DNA of 64,000 nt, from assembly GCA_016717595.1 (NCBI GenBank), contig JADKFE010000022.1, positions 24,617 through 88,616 of the forward strand, in the 5' to 3' direction. Below are positions 24,628 to 33,138 of the stretch, in pieces. A program made the position numbers and the translations under genes. Under the pieces are notes generated by a model. It was not told the origin of the DNA and made no database searches. It was given only the letters and a program-made list of their open reading frames with translations. Within the stretch, counting starts at the first letter, position 1. Every line of letters begins with the position of its first letter. Source of the stretch: Deltaproteobacteria bacterium. GTDB taxonomy: Bacteria > Myxococcota_A > UBA796 > CAJQPC01.

Positions 24628-26559
24628 TCAGATGTTGATCGACAAGGGCACCAAGCTGGGGTGCAGGTAAGGGTACTTCCGCCTGCGCTCGCGGTTGCGG
24701 GCGTCGATGACACGACCGGCGGCGCGCAGCTTGGTTTGGTGTGTCTTGAGCAGCGGGGCCACGCGGGGGTCGTCAAACCAGCCCTCCTCGTACTCTCCGA
24801 GGGCGGTGTGGCGCACGTTGCCCAAGAGGAAGCCGAGGTTCAACTGGATGAGCGCCTGCTCTAAGGTGGGGAGCGCGTTGAGGAAGTCGGTCTCGTGGGC
24901 GTTCATCGTGGTGTGCGGTGGCGCGTAGAGGGCCAAGGGGAAGTTCGCGGCCTCGGACATGACGGCGTACTGGGGGAAGTTCACCGCGGCGTGCTGGGCG
25001 CTCGCGGTAAAGATGAGCGTGGTGAGGCTCTGGACGAGGGCGCCGCGGGTTTTTACCCGAGGGATGCCAAAGCCTACGACGCGGCCGCCAAACTTGGAGC
25101 CCAGCTCACGCGCCCACTCCAGAAGCTCGGCGTCTTCAGCGATGGCGGCGTCGTTCGCGTAATAGAGGCGAACGTAAGACTGCACCCAGGCGTGCAGCGC
25201 CTCCCAGATCAGCATCCCGTCGTCGCGGTAAGGAAACTCGGGGAGGTCGTTGACGCCCCGCTTGGCGATGGCCACGGGGAAGGCGCGCTCACCGAAGGGG
25301 GTGCCGTTGACCGCGGCCACGGCGGCGGCGCGGCTGGCCTCGATGGTGCCGCTCATCAGGCGATCGACGGTGCCCCCGGTGGCGATGAGCGCGCTGTGGG
25401 CGGAGTTGTTGATGAAGATCGTGCCCTCAAAGTGCGGGCGCAGGAGCTTGTAGATCGGGTGGTCGGGGCTGAGGTGGCGCTCGGTGGCCACGACGAAGGG
25501 CTCGACGACGAGGTGGGTGTCGCCGAGGTGGGCGACGGACTCGTGGAGGTTGCCATCCGCCACCTGAACGGCGAGCTTCGCGAGGTTCCAGGCCCAGCCG
25601 TCTCGGGGGCCGAAGGCCGGGGCGCCCGCGCGCTGCTCCACCTGAATCGCGACGGGCCGGGGCAGCTTGTTGCCCGCCCGCACCACAAACAGCGCGATGG
25701 GCGCTGGCATAAACTTGGGCACGGGGAAATTGCCCGAGGGCAGCGCCTCAAGGGCCTTGTAGTCGCAGACGTAGAGACGACCGTCACGCAGGGCGTCCTC
25801 GACGGACTCGCCGAGCTGGGCGGCCTTCTTGGCGAGCAGGGCGCCTTGGCCCTCAAGGCCGCGGGCAGCGCGTGGCTTTGCGGATGACCATGGGGTTGGG
25901 CCCGGCGAGGCGTAACCAGACGAACTCGCTGTCTTGCAGCACCCCTCACGCTGGCCAGGGCAAGGCACGCTGATGAACAGGCGGCGCAGCTCATCGAGGC
26001 TGGAGGCGCGGCCGCTGATCACGCCCACGGCGGCTTTGTCGGCGAGGTCGGAGATCACCTTCTGCCAAGGGGTGTTGAGGCGCGTGGCGATGCGCTGGCC
26101 AGCCTCGCTCCGGGTCATGCGGCGAAGGGTGAGCTTGTCGCGGATCGGCGTCCGCGGGTCGTCGGGGAGCTGGCGGGTGTCTTCGCCCAGGCCGGCCCCG
26201 CTCGTGGGGGCGACGTCTAAGAGGTCGTCGGGATCGTGCTCATGCTCGATCTGGTCGTCTACGCCCTCGGACTCCACCTCAACGCGCAGAGCCGTGATCT
26301 CCATCATGCTCTGCAGGGTGGGGTTGGGCGTGGTGCCCTCTCGATTGCTCAGGGCCTTGAGGTTGCCGATGAGCTGCTCTGCGGTGGAGAGCACCTTCTT
26401 CCACCACGCCCAGCTCGGCGCGTGATCGAGGGGCACGCCGCTGGAGATCCCGAGCCCGGCGATGTGCTCGTAGTTGTAGCGCACCTTGGCTTGACGTCGC
26501 CTGAGGCGCCGGGCGCGGCGGGCGGGGGAGTTGTCATCCTGGGGTAGACAGGTGGGCAT
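24628..26559 (-). CDS. bacterial lipoxygenase (non-haem iron dioxygenase)
   Basis: 643 residues; would insert dioxygen into polyunsaturated fatty acids. All five iron ligands of the family can be placed: His344 and His349 (HLGDTH, followed by VVEPFVVATERHLSPDHP), His523 and Asn527 (SAQHAAVNF) and the C-terminal Ile643 (...PLSINI). There is no signal peptide and no PLAT domain. A patch at about 25,860-25,950 is out of frame: the other frame reads GVLQDSEFVWLRLAGPNPMVIR, the expected LOX sequence, and one G missing from the GGGG run near 25,947 plus a compensating change near 25,870 explain it. It lies 52 bases behind the STK-WD40 gene, back-to-back with the T6SS; being a secreted effector is a possibility, not shown. 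Confidence 0.88.
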   Translation of the reverse strand: MPTCLPQDDNSPARRARRLRRRQAKVRYNYEHIAGLGISSGVPLDHAPSWAWWKKVLSTAEQLIGNLKALSNREGTTPNPTLQSMMEITALRVEVESEGVDDQIEHEHDPDDLLDVAPTSGAGLGEDTRQLPDDPRTPIRDKLTLRRMTRSEAGQRIATRLNTPWQKVISDLADKAAVGVISGRASSLDELRRLFISVPCPGQREGCCKTASSSGYASPGPTPWSSAKPRAARGLEGQGALLAKKAAQLGESVEDALRDGRLYVCDYKALEALPSGNFPVPKFMPAPIALFVVRAGNKLPRPVAIQVEQRAGAPAFGPRDGWAWNLAKLAVQVADGNLHESVAHLGDTHLVVEPFVVATERHLSPDHPIYKLLRPHFEGTIFINNSAHSALIATGGTVDRLMSGTIEASRAAAVAAVNGTPFGERAFPVAIAKRGVNDLPEFPYRDDGMLIWEALHAWVQSYVRLYYANDAAIAEDAELLEWARELGSKFGGRVVGFGIPRVKTRGALVQSLTTLIFTASAQHAAVNFPQYAVMSEAANFPLALYAPPHTTMNAHETDFLNALPTLEQALIQLNLGFLLGNVRHTALGEYEEGWFDDPRVAPLLKTHQTKLRAAGRVIDARNRERRRKYPYLHPSLVPLSINI

Positions 26560-26611
26560 GCTCTCTCCGAGGCGTTGGGGGGGATCGCTCGGCGGCCCTT
26601 TTATCGTGTTC

Positions 26612-29600
26612 TCAGCGGATGAGCGCCTCAATCGCTGCGTTGTCTCCAGTGAGCATCCACGTCGCGCGGGCGCGGGCCAGGGGTCGTCTTGGCCCCCAGC
26701 GGCCACGGCGGCGTCTAACGCGGCGTGGAGCTGCTCCCCACCAGCCCAAGGCGGCGATGGCCTGGGCGCGTGGGATCGCGCCCCGGCGCAGATCGGCGAC
26801 GGCCTCGGCCCAGCGGGTGTGCAGGGTGAGGGGCAGCATCGCGATCCCGCCGTCTGCGCCGGTGGAGAGGAGCGCGGCGCCATCCGGGGTGAAGCAGAGG
26901 TTGAGCGCGGGGCCCTTGTGCTGGGCCTCGGCGCGTAGGCGCTCCCCGGTGACGGCGTCCCAGATCATCACCCGCTCGGAGAAGCCCGCCGTCGCCAGGA
27001 GCGCCCCGTCGGGGGAGAAGGCCACCGCCATCGTCGGGCCGCCGTCGGCTTGTAGGGTGCGGGTGCGCGCGCCGGTTTGAAGGTCCCACAGCTCAACCTC
27101 CCCGAGCTGGTTGCCGACGGCCAAGGTGTGACCATCGGGGGAGATGGCGTGGTGGTAGGCCGGGGCGGCGCCTTGCATCCGCAGGAGCACCTCCGCGGTG
27201 TTGAGGTCTACGACGAGGCGCTCCCCTTTGGCGTCGAGGTGCCCGGCGATCACCACGCGGTCGTCGCCCAAGGCCGTCACGTCCCAGCTCGCGCCCTTGA
27301 GGTAAGCGCCCAGGCGCCGCGTCGTGCCGTCGTCGGCGCGCACCGTCCACAGCGCGCCGTCTCCGGTGACGGTGACGAGGCGGTCGGGCCCGGCCCAGTC
27401 CACGGCGACGGTCTTGAACGGCAGCGGCACCGTCTGTTCGGCTTGGCCCGTGGCGACGTTGAGCACGACGAGCCCCGCCTCACGTTTGGCGACGGCGACT
27501 CGACGACCGTCGGGAGAGAAGGCGACCTGGCGCGCGGCCTGGCCTGTGGTGTCGCGCCAGCGCCAGAGCACCGCGCCCGTCGGCAGGTCGGCGAGGGTGA
27601 CCTCCCCGTCCTCGTCGGTGACCACGACACGCTCGCCGTCGGGGCTCACCGCGACTCCTTGGCTCACCCCCTTGGTGAGCGGCAGGCGCCGCGCGCCCCG
27701 CAGAGGGCGCAAGAAGACGTGGACCTCCCCATTTTTCCCGCCCAAGGCGAGGATTCGGGCGTCTTCGTTTGTGGCCACGGTCAGCACGAGCTCAGGCCCG
27801 ACAAAGTGCCCCAGCGCGACGCCGTTATAGAGGTCAAACACCTTGAGCGCGCTGTCAAAGCCCAGGCGCCAGCCCAGGCGCCCGCCAGGCGCGACGCCGA
27901 CGAGCCGGGTGGGGTCGCCGTCCCGGACCCACAGCGGCGTGTTGGTGTTGAGGTTGATGGCCTCCACCTGCATGGAGGTGGCGATGAGCGCGAGGGAGAG
28001 GTCGTCGGTGACCGCGACGTCGTTCGCGCCCATTCGTTGCACCTTCTCGACGCCGTTGATCCACACGCCCCCGGCGTGGGGGGTTGAGCCCGTGGTCACG
28101 GCGAGGGCGGTCCCGGGGGAGGGCCCGGGGCTCCAGCGCTGCACCCCGACGCCGGGCAGCGGCGTGAGCGCGCCGTTGACCACATAGGCGACGCCCTCGG
28201 CGTTGGCGACCCAGGGCCCCACGGCGTCAAAGCCGACGCGCCAGAGCGGCCCAGTCACCGGGATGAGCGGCGACCAGCCCCCGCCGAGGCGCCCAACGCG
28301 TACGCCGCCGGGCACGGAGACGATGACCTCGGCGCCATCGGCGCTCGCCCGGGTGGCGGCCAGGCCGCTGGAGCCCTCAATGGCCAAGGCGCCGCGCTCG
28401 GCGCAGTCGATGAGGTCCCACTCGACGAGGCGGCCGTCAGACCCGAAGCTCACGGCGCGCTGGTGATCGGGGCTCACGCTCAGGGCGTTCACCTGCTGGT
28501 CACCGTGGGGGCGGCAGATCGCGACGGGCAAGGGGCCCTCGAGGGTGTGCGCCGACCACGCGAGGTCCAAGGCGCGGCGGTCCACCCGCGCGCGGCTCGT
28601 CGGGCTCGTCTCGGCCAAGGCGCGCTCGGCCTCAGCGAGGGCTTGGGCGGCCTCGGCGTGCTCCTCTTGTAAGATCAAGGCGTCGGCGCGGCCGACCTGG
28701 GCGCGTAAGAGCCCGCGCAGGGCGTCGAGCTCGGCCTGCCGGGCGCGCTCGGCCTCGGCCACGGCGAGATCACGGGCGTCTCCGACGGCGCGGGTGTACA
28801 TCCACACCCCCACGAGCAAGAGCGCCAACGCCGTCGCCCCCACGGCCCCGGCGGCGCGCACGGCGTCGCGGTGCCGGGTGGCCCACTTCGTGAGGCGCTC
28901 ACCCCAGGTGGACCGCACGCCGACGAGGGGGCGGTGGGCGAGCACGGCGTCGATGTCGGCGCGCAGCGCGAGCACGCTCGGATAGCGGTCTTCAGGGCGA
29001 GGGCTCATCGCGCGCAGGATGATCGCCTCAAGCTCACGCGAGATCGACGGTCGGCGCCGCCTCGGCGAAGGGAGCACGCCCTCCTGCACCTGCGTCAGGA
29101 CCTCTTGGGTGGGGCCCGCGAAGGGCGGGGCGTGCACCATCAGCTCATAGAGCACGGCGCCGAGGCCGTACACGTCGGTGCGAACGTCCAAGGCGTCCAG
29201 CCGACCGGCCACCTGCTCCGGGGCCATGTACGCCGGGGTGCCCGCCACCTGGCTTCCGCCCGTCTGAGCGCGACCCAGGCTGTAGGCGAGGCCCCAGTCC
29301 AAGAGCGTCACCTCGCCGAACTCGCCCACCATGACGTTCTCGGGCTTGATGTCGCGGTGCAGCACGCCCCGGTCGTGGGCGAAGGCGACGGCGTCGCAGA
29401 CCTTTCGGAAGGTGTCCAAGGCCTCGTGCAGCTCAAGGTGGCCGGTGAGGGCCGAGAGAGAGCGGCCGCGCACCCACTTCATCACCAAGAACGGCCGCCC
29501 CTCGTCATCCACGCCGATGTCGTGTACGGGGACGACGTTCGGGTGCTCCAAGGCCGCGGTGACCTTGGCCTCGGCGACGAAACGCGCGTGGGCGGAGGCG

Positions 29601-29806
29601 TTCTGGTGGGTGAGCAGCTTGATCGCCACCTCACGGCCCAAGCGGGTGTCGAGCCCGCGCCGCACGACGCCCATGCCACCCTCACCCAAGGTCTCGCCGA
29701 GGGTGTATCGAGTGGGGCCGTCGTCCCCACGCGAGGCGTCGTGGGGCGGGCCGTCCCCGAGCAGGGAGTCGTCATCGTCGGGGTCATAGGTGCGGTTGGT
29801 CGACAT
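26612..29806 (-). CDS. membrane Ser/Thr protein kinase with WD40 propeller
   Basis: 1064 residues. The Hanks-type kinase (about residues 30-290) has the P-loop GEGGMGVV, AIK, the catalytic HRDIKPENV and a DWG in place of DFG. A membrane helix (about 335-355, ATALALLLVGVWMYT) separates it from a coiled-coil stretch and a C-terminal array of WD40-type repeats (about 430-1000; ...VAFSPDGALLATAGFSERVMIWD... pattern). The last 60 codons contain a compensated frameshift: one G restored near 26,739 gives ...GWWGEQLHAALDAAVAAGG.... Located divergently from tssB, it may be the T6SS-controlling kinase (PpkA-like role), but general signalling is equally possible. Lipoxygenase follows in the same unit. 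Confidence 0.9.
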   Translation of the reverse strand: MSTNRTYDPDDDDSLLGDGPPHDASRGDDGPTRYTLGETLGEGGMGVVRRGLDTRLGREVAIKLLTHQNASAHARFVAEAKVTAALEHPNVVPVHDIGVDDEGRPFLVMKWVRGRSLSALTGHLELHEALDTFRKVCDAVAFAHDRGVLHRDIKPENVMVGEFGEVTLLDWGLAYSLGRAQTGGSQVAGTPAYMAPEQVAGRLDALDVRTDVYGLGAVLYELMVHAPPFAGPTQEVLTQVQEGVLPSPRRRRPSISRELEAIILRAMSPRPEDRYPSVLALRADIDAVLAHRPLVGVRSTWGERLTKWATRHRDAVRAAGAVGATALALLLVGVWMYTRAVGDARDLAVAEAERARQAELDALRGLLRAQVGRADALILQEEHAEAAQALAEAERALAETSPTSRARVDRRALDLAWSAHTLEGPLPVAICRPHGDQQVNALSVSPDHQRAVSFGSDGRLVEWDLIDCAERGALAIEGSSGLAATRASADGAEVIVSVPGGVRVGRLGGGWSPLIPVTGPLWRVGFDAVGPWVANAEGVAYVVNGALTPLPGVGVQRWSPGPSPGTALAVTTGSTPHAGGVWINGVEKVQRMGANDVAVTDDLSLALIATSMQVEAINLNTNTPLWVRDGDPTRLVGVAPGGRLGWRLGFDSALKVFDLYNGVALGHFVGPELVLTVATNEDARILALGGKNGEVHVFLRPLRGARRLPLTKGVSQGVAVSPDGERVVVTDEDGEVTLADLPTGAVLWRWRDTTGQAARQVAFSPDGRRVAVAKREAGLVVLNVATGQAEQTVPLPFKTVAVDWAGPDRLVTVTGDGALWTVRADDGTTRRLGAYLKGASWDVTALGDDRVVIAGHLDAKGERLVVDLNTAEVLLRMQGAAPAYHHAISPDGHTLAVGNQLGEVELWDLQTGARTRTLQADGGPTMAVAFSPDGALLATAGFSERVMIWDAVTGERLRAEAQHKGPALNLCFTPDGAALLSTGADGGIAMLPLTLHTRWAEAVADLRRGAIPRAQAIAALGWWGAAPRRVRRRRGRWGPRRPLARARATWMLTGDNAAIEALIR

Positions 29807-30177
29807 CCGCCAAGCATACAGCCTTCCCACCTTCGGCGGCAGCGCGGGCGCCTGGCCGCGCCTACCCGAACGGTTGAAATTTTGGCCCTATAATTTCGCG
29901 CCCGGGGGCTGTTTTTTTAAGCCATAATTTCAATGGGTTTCAGCAGGGGAAGCACGCTGATGACGCCGCGCGCACACAGGGAGCCGAACGATCAATCATC
30001 TTGATGTGTCAAACGATCGCCGCTCGCCGAATCATGATCGCGCTCAAGTGCATGTTCGCGCAGAACTTGACCGCGGATCTCAAGAACTTCCGCACGTCAG
30101 TAGACACTCCAGAGTGCCTGTGCTTGAATCATCTCGGCTCATGTGGCACCCATGAACCTGACAGGCAGGAGGCCTAG
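29807..30177. promoter_or_regulatory. 371-bp divergent regulatory region of kinase and T6SS operons, with inverted repeat
   Basis: An AT-rich island in a GC-rich window. Arms at 29874-29886 (TTGAAATTTTGGC) and 29921-29933 (GCCATAATTTCAA) are inverted repeats with one mismatch, and ATAATTT occurs twice between 29889 and 29930, next to a run of seven T (29912-29918). This looks like an operator plus A/T-rich promoter core. From 29,934 to tssB there are about 240 bases without a convincing gene; a small CACTC/GAGTG hairpin is visible near 30,106-30,117. TGGCAC near 30,142 lacks the second half of a sigma54 site. Confidence 0.5.
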
Positions 30178-30864
30178 ATGGCGATACAAGACGATATTCC
30201 CCGCTCTCGGATCACGCTCAAGTACCGCACCACGATCGAGGGGGAGCCGGCAGACGTTGAGCTGCCGTTACGATTCTTAGTGATGGGCGACTTCTCTCGG
30301 GGCTCAAACCCCAACGATCCCGAAGACCGGAACCCCGCCTCGGTCAGCGGCGCGAACATCGACGAGGTGATGAAGTCGATGAACCTCTTCGTCGAGCTAG
30401 AGGTCCCGAGCCTCGTCGACGAGGGCCCCAAGACGGTCAAGATCCCCATCGAGGGGATGCACAGCTTCTCCCCGGACAGCATCGCGCAGCAGCTCCCCGA
30501 GGTGCGCACGCTCTTGCTCGTCCGCAAGCTGCTCACCGAGCTTCAGGCCGCGATGGCCAACCAGAAGAACCTCCGCAAGGCGCTCAAGGGCCTCTCCAAC
30601 CAAGAGCAGCTCGGCCAGCTCGTCCGTGAGCTTGAGGCCGCGGGCTATGGTGGCCTGCGCCTGCCCGAGCCCCCGCGCAAACCCTCTGAGGTGGATGCTG
30701 GCGACGCGCCCCCGCCGATGGAGCACTCCCAGCCGGTCTTTTTCTCCTCGGAGGCCCCCGAGCCGCGCGCCCGCCGCGCCCGCCGCCGCGCCCGCCGCCG
30801 CCCCAACCACCCCCCCTTCCACCGATCCCAAGACCTGATCAGGAGCCACCCCCATGTCGATTGA
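30178..30864 (+). CDS. tssB: T6SS contractile sheath small subunit TssB (VipA)
   Basis: First gene of the T6SS operon. The N-terminus (IPRSRITLKYRT), the PLRFLVMGDFSRG motif near residue 36 and the helical region up to residue 160 match TssB, which assembles with TssC into the contractile sheath. AGGAGG ends a few bases before ATG 30178. The extension after residue 195 reads as Arg-rich sequence, whereas the neighbouring frame gives an Ala/Pro linker ending at TGA 30836-30838; loss of one GC pair in the CCGCGCGC stretch near 30,767 would explain this, and then tssC (ATG 30854) would not overlap tssB. Confidence 0.9.
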   Translation: MAIQDDIPRSRITLKYRTTIEGEPADVELPLRFLVMGDFSRGSNPNDPEDRNPASVSGANIDEVMKSMNLFVELEVPSLVDEGPKTVKIPIEGMHSFSPDSIAQQLPEVRTLLLVRKLLTELQAAMANQKNLRKALKGLSNQEQLGQLVRELEAAGYGGLRLPEPPRKPSEVDAGDAPPPMEHSQPVFFSSEAPEPRARRARRRARRRPNHPPFHRSQDLIRSHPHVD

Positions 30865-32368
30865 GAAGGTCCCGAGCCTCGCCCCGCTCCTTGAGAGCGT
30901 CCGTCTCACCGATGAGAGCCCGCTGGAGGCCATGATCCAGTCGGGGCTCATCTACCGCCCCCAGCGCAGCGATGAGAAGGAGTTCACCCACCAAGACCGT
31001 TTCGTCGCCGGGTTCGCCGCCCTGGTGATGAACATGAAGGACCACGATGAGGTGTCCTTCCAAGCCGCCGCCCAGCGGCTCATCGGCGACATCGACGCGC
31101 TGATCAACGCCCAGATCAACCACGTCCTGCACACCCCTGAGATGTACGAGATGGAGTCGACCTGGCGGGGGTTAGAGAACCTCGTCAAGAACGTCAACAC
31201 CAAGGCGAACATCCAGATCGACATCCTCGACGTCACCAAGGCCGAGCTGGCGGACGATTTCGACACGAACAGCGTCGACATCTCCAAGTGTTTCATGTTC
31301 AAGAACGTGTACTCCGACGAGTACGACCAGTACGGCGGCCGCCCCTTCGGCGTCATGGTCGGCCTGTACGAGTTCGACAACACCCGCGCCGATCTCAACT
31401 GGCTCACGACGATGGGCAAGCTGGCAAACGCCGCCCACGCCCCGTTCATCTCCGCGGTCAGCCCCAAGTTCTTCGGGTTTGACACCGCCGCGGGCCTCGC
31501 CGAGCTCAAGGATCTCAGCGGCTTGCTCCAGCACCCCCGCTTTGGCGGCTGGAACCAGCTCCGCGAGACCGAAGGCGCGGCGTATCTGGGCCTCACCTTC
31601 CCGCGCTTTATCCTGCGTGAGCCCTACAACCCCGACTCCAACCCTGCGCGCACGATCAACTTCGTCGAGGAGGTCGGCGGCGACCCGGAGTCGGCCGGCG
31701 CGGACCGCAACAACGACGGTTACCTCTGGGGCAACTCGGCCATTCTGCTGGCCCGGAACATGGCCCGCTCGTTTGAGACCTCGGGCTGGTGCCAATACCT
31801 CCGCGGCCCCAAAGGTGGCGGCTTGATCGGCGGCCTGCCCGTACACAGCTTCACCGAGAACGGTGAGGAGCAGATCAAGGTGCCGGTGGAGATCTCCATC
31901 CCCGATCACCGTGAGCTGGAGTTCGCCAACGCGGGCTTTATCCCGCTGATCTACCGGAAAGGCACGGCGGACGCGACCTTCTTCAGCGTGCAGTCGGCGA
32001 AGGCCCCGCACAAGTTTAAGGATCCGAAAGACAGCGAGAACTCCCAGCTCGTCGCGAACCTGAGCTACACGCTGTCGATCACGCGCATCGCCCACTACGT
32101 CAAGATGATCATGCGCGACAACATCGGCTCGACGGCTGAAGAGACCTACATTCAGCGTGTGCTCGAGAACTGGCTGGGCTCCAAGGTGACCACGGTGCAA
32201 GATCCCGACCGTCTCACCCTGCGCTCGTTCCCGTTCAAGGCCACCGCGGTGCAGGTCACCAAACGCCCGGGGCAGATCGGCATGTACGACTGCGTGATCT
32301 CTGTGCTCCCGCACCTGCAGTTTGAGGGCATGGACGTGGAGCTGCGTCTAGAGTCCCGCCTGGGCTGA
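30854..32368 (+). CDS. tssC: T6SS contractile sheath large subunit TssC (VipB)
   Basis: 504 residues, full length for TssC, with the hallmarks EMYEMESTWRGLENLV (near residue 98), DLNWLTTMGKLANAAHAPFISAV (near 178) and the C-terminal SITRIAHYVKMIMRDN (about residue 413). It forms the six-start sheath with TssB that drives the inner tube outward. AGGAG lies 8 bases before ATG 30854. The gene shows no frame defects. Confidence 0.96.
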   Translation: MSIEKVPSLAPLLESVRLTDESPLEAMIQSGLIYRPQRSDEKEFTHQDRFVAGFAALVMNMKDHDEVSFQAAAQRLIGDIDALINAQINHVLHTPEMYEMESTWRGLENLVKNVNTKANIQIDILDVTKAELADDFDTNSVDISKCFMFKNVYSDEYDQYGGRPFGVMVGLYEFDNTRADLNWLTTMGKLANAAHAPFISAVSPKFFGFDTAAGLAELKDLSGLLQHPRFGGWNQLRETEGAAYLGLTFPRFILREPYNPDSNPARTINFVEEVGGDPESAGADRNNDGYLWGNSAILLARNMARSFETSGWCQYLRGPKGGGLIGGLPVHSFTENGEEQIKVPVEISIPDHRELEFANAGFIPLIYRKGTADATFFSVQSAKAPHKFKDPKDSENSQLVANLSYTLSITRIAHYVKMIMRDNIGSTAEETYIQRVLENWLGSKVTTVQDPDRLTLRSFPFKATAVQVTKRPGQIGMYDCVISVLPHLQFEGMDVELRLESRLG

Positions 32369-32483
32369 TCGGCCTCGGCGAACCACGCCGCTGCGCCGCG
32401 CTCGACCGTGTGCACCCCGAGCCGGGTGACCGGGTCGGGCGCGCGCCTAACCTCCTCTCTCTTCTCTACATTCGAGGTCTCTC

Positions 32484-33047
32484 ATGCCAACGTTCGCGCG
32501 CTCTCTGGACGTTTACCAGGGCTTCAACTTCCGCAAAGACAAGCAGACCAACATCGGCTTCATCAACTCGATCAAGATCGGAACCGTCACCCTCGCCGCA
32601 GACATCGTCGCGAAGGATCCGATGTCGCCTACGACGGACCTCTCCGTCGTGGCGGTGATAAGCGACTTTGTCTGGGGGTCAGGCACCACAGACGGGCTTT
32701 ACATCAACGGCCAGGTCTGCATCCCCAACAAGCAGTCCGTCGCGGTCCTCTTGTTCAGCGATCTGAGCAACGTGACCGTCGAGGTGCAGCTCACGATCTA
32801 TGAGTACGATCCCCTCGCCAAGAAGTACTTCAAGTCGTTCAGCTCGGACGCGGTGCTGAAGGGCCTCGTCGAGAAGCAAGGCGATGAGCTGGCGCTCAAC
32901 ACGGCGGATGAGCCCTCTGGCGAGGTGCAGTCGCCCAAGAACTTCGCGTTCTCCATCGGGATTAAGCCTGAGCCCCTCACCCAGTCGATCACGCTGGGGT
33001 TCGCCGACACCAAGAACGTCGTCAAGCAGTGGGGCATCACGAGCTGA
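32484..33047 (+). CDS. Hcp-like T6SS inner tube protein (TssD)
   Basis: 187 residues without signal peptide, beta-rich throughout, directly after tssC where hcp commonly lies. The pattern of strands, the central helix-containing segment and the C-terminal ...SPKNFAFSIGIKPEPL...ITLGF strands fit the Hcp barrel, but I cannot see the most conserved Hcp motifs, so this is a divergent member or another tail-tube-like protein. Start ATG 32484 has GAGG 6 bases upstream. A perfect hairpin right after its stop would favour production of this protein over the downstream genes, as expected for an abundant tube subunit. Confidence 0.6.
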   Translation: MPTFARSLDVYQGFNFRKDKQTNIGFINSIKIGTVTLAADIVAKDPMSPTTDLSVVAVISDFVWGSGTTDGLYINGQVCIPNKQSVAVLLFSDLSNVTVEVQLTIYEYDPLAKKYFKSFSSDAVLKGLVEKQGDELALNTADEPSGEVQSPKNFAFSIGIKPEPLTQSITLGFADTKNVVKQWGITS

Positions 33048-33050
33048 TCG

Positions 33051-33078
33051 CCTTGGCCCAGCGTCCTCTGGGCCAAGG
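33051..33078 (+). terminator. intra-operon hairpin after hcp-like gene
   Basis: CCTTGGCCCA (33051-33060) and TGGGCCAAGG (33069-33078) form a perfect 10-bp stem with an 8-base loop, 4 bases after the stop. No adjoining T tract, so it is likely a partial terminator or an RNA-stabilising end. Confidence 0.6.
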
Positions 33079-33138
33079 TCGTCACCGCTCGTTTTAAGGC
33101 TCTGTCGCCGCACCCCGCTGAGTTAGGAGCGTCTCCCC

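Noticed and set aside
30135..30165. Sigma54 promoter of the T6SS operon
   Set aside because: TGGCAC is present but the second element (TTGCA at the proper distance) is missing.
30746..30864. Arg-rich tail of TssB as a genuine nucleic-acid-binding extension
   Set aside because: The neighbouring frame gives an ordinary Ala/Pro linker with a stop just before the tssC ribosome site; a two-base loss in a GC repeat is simpler.
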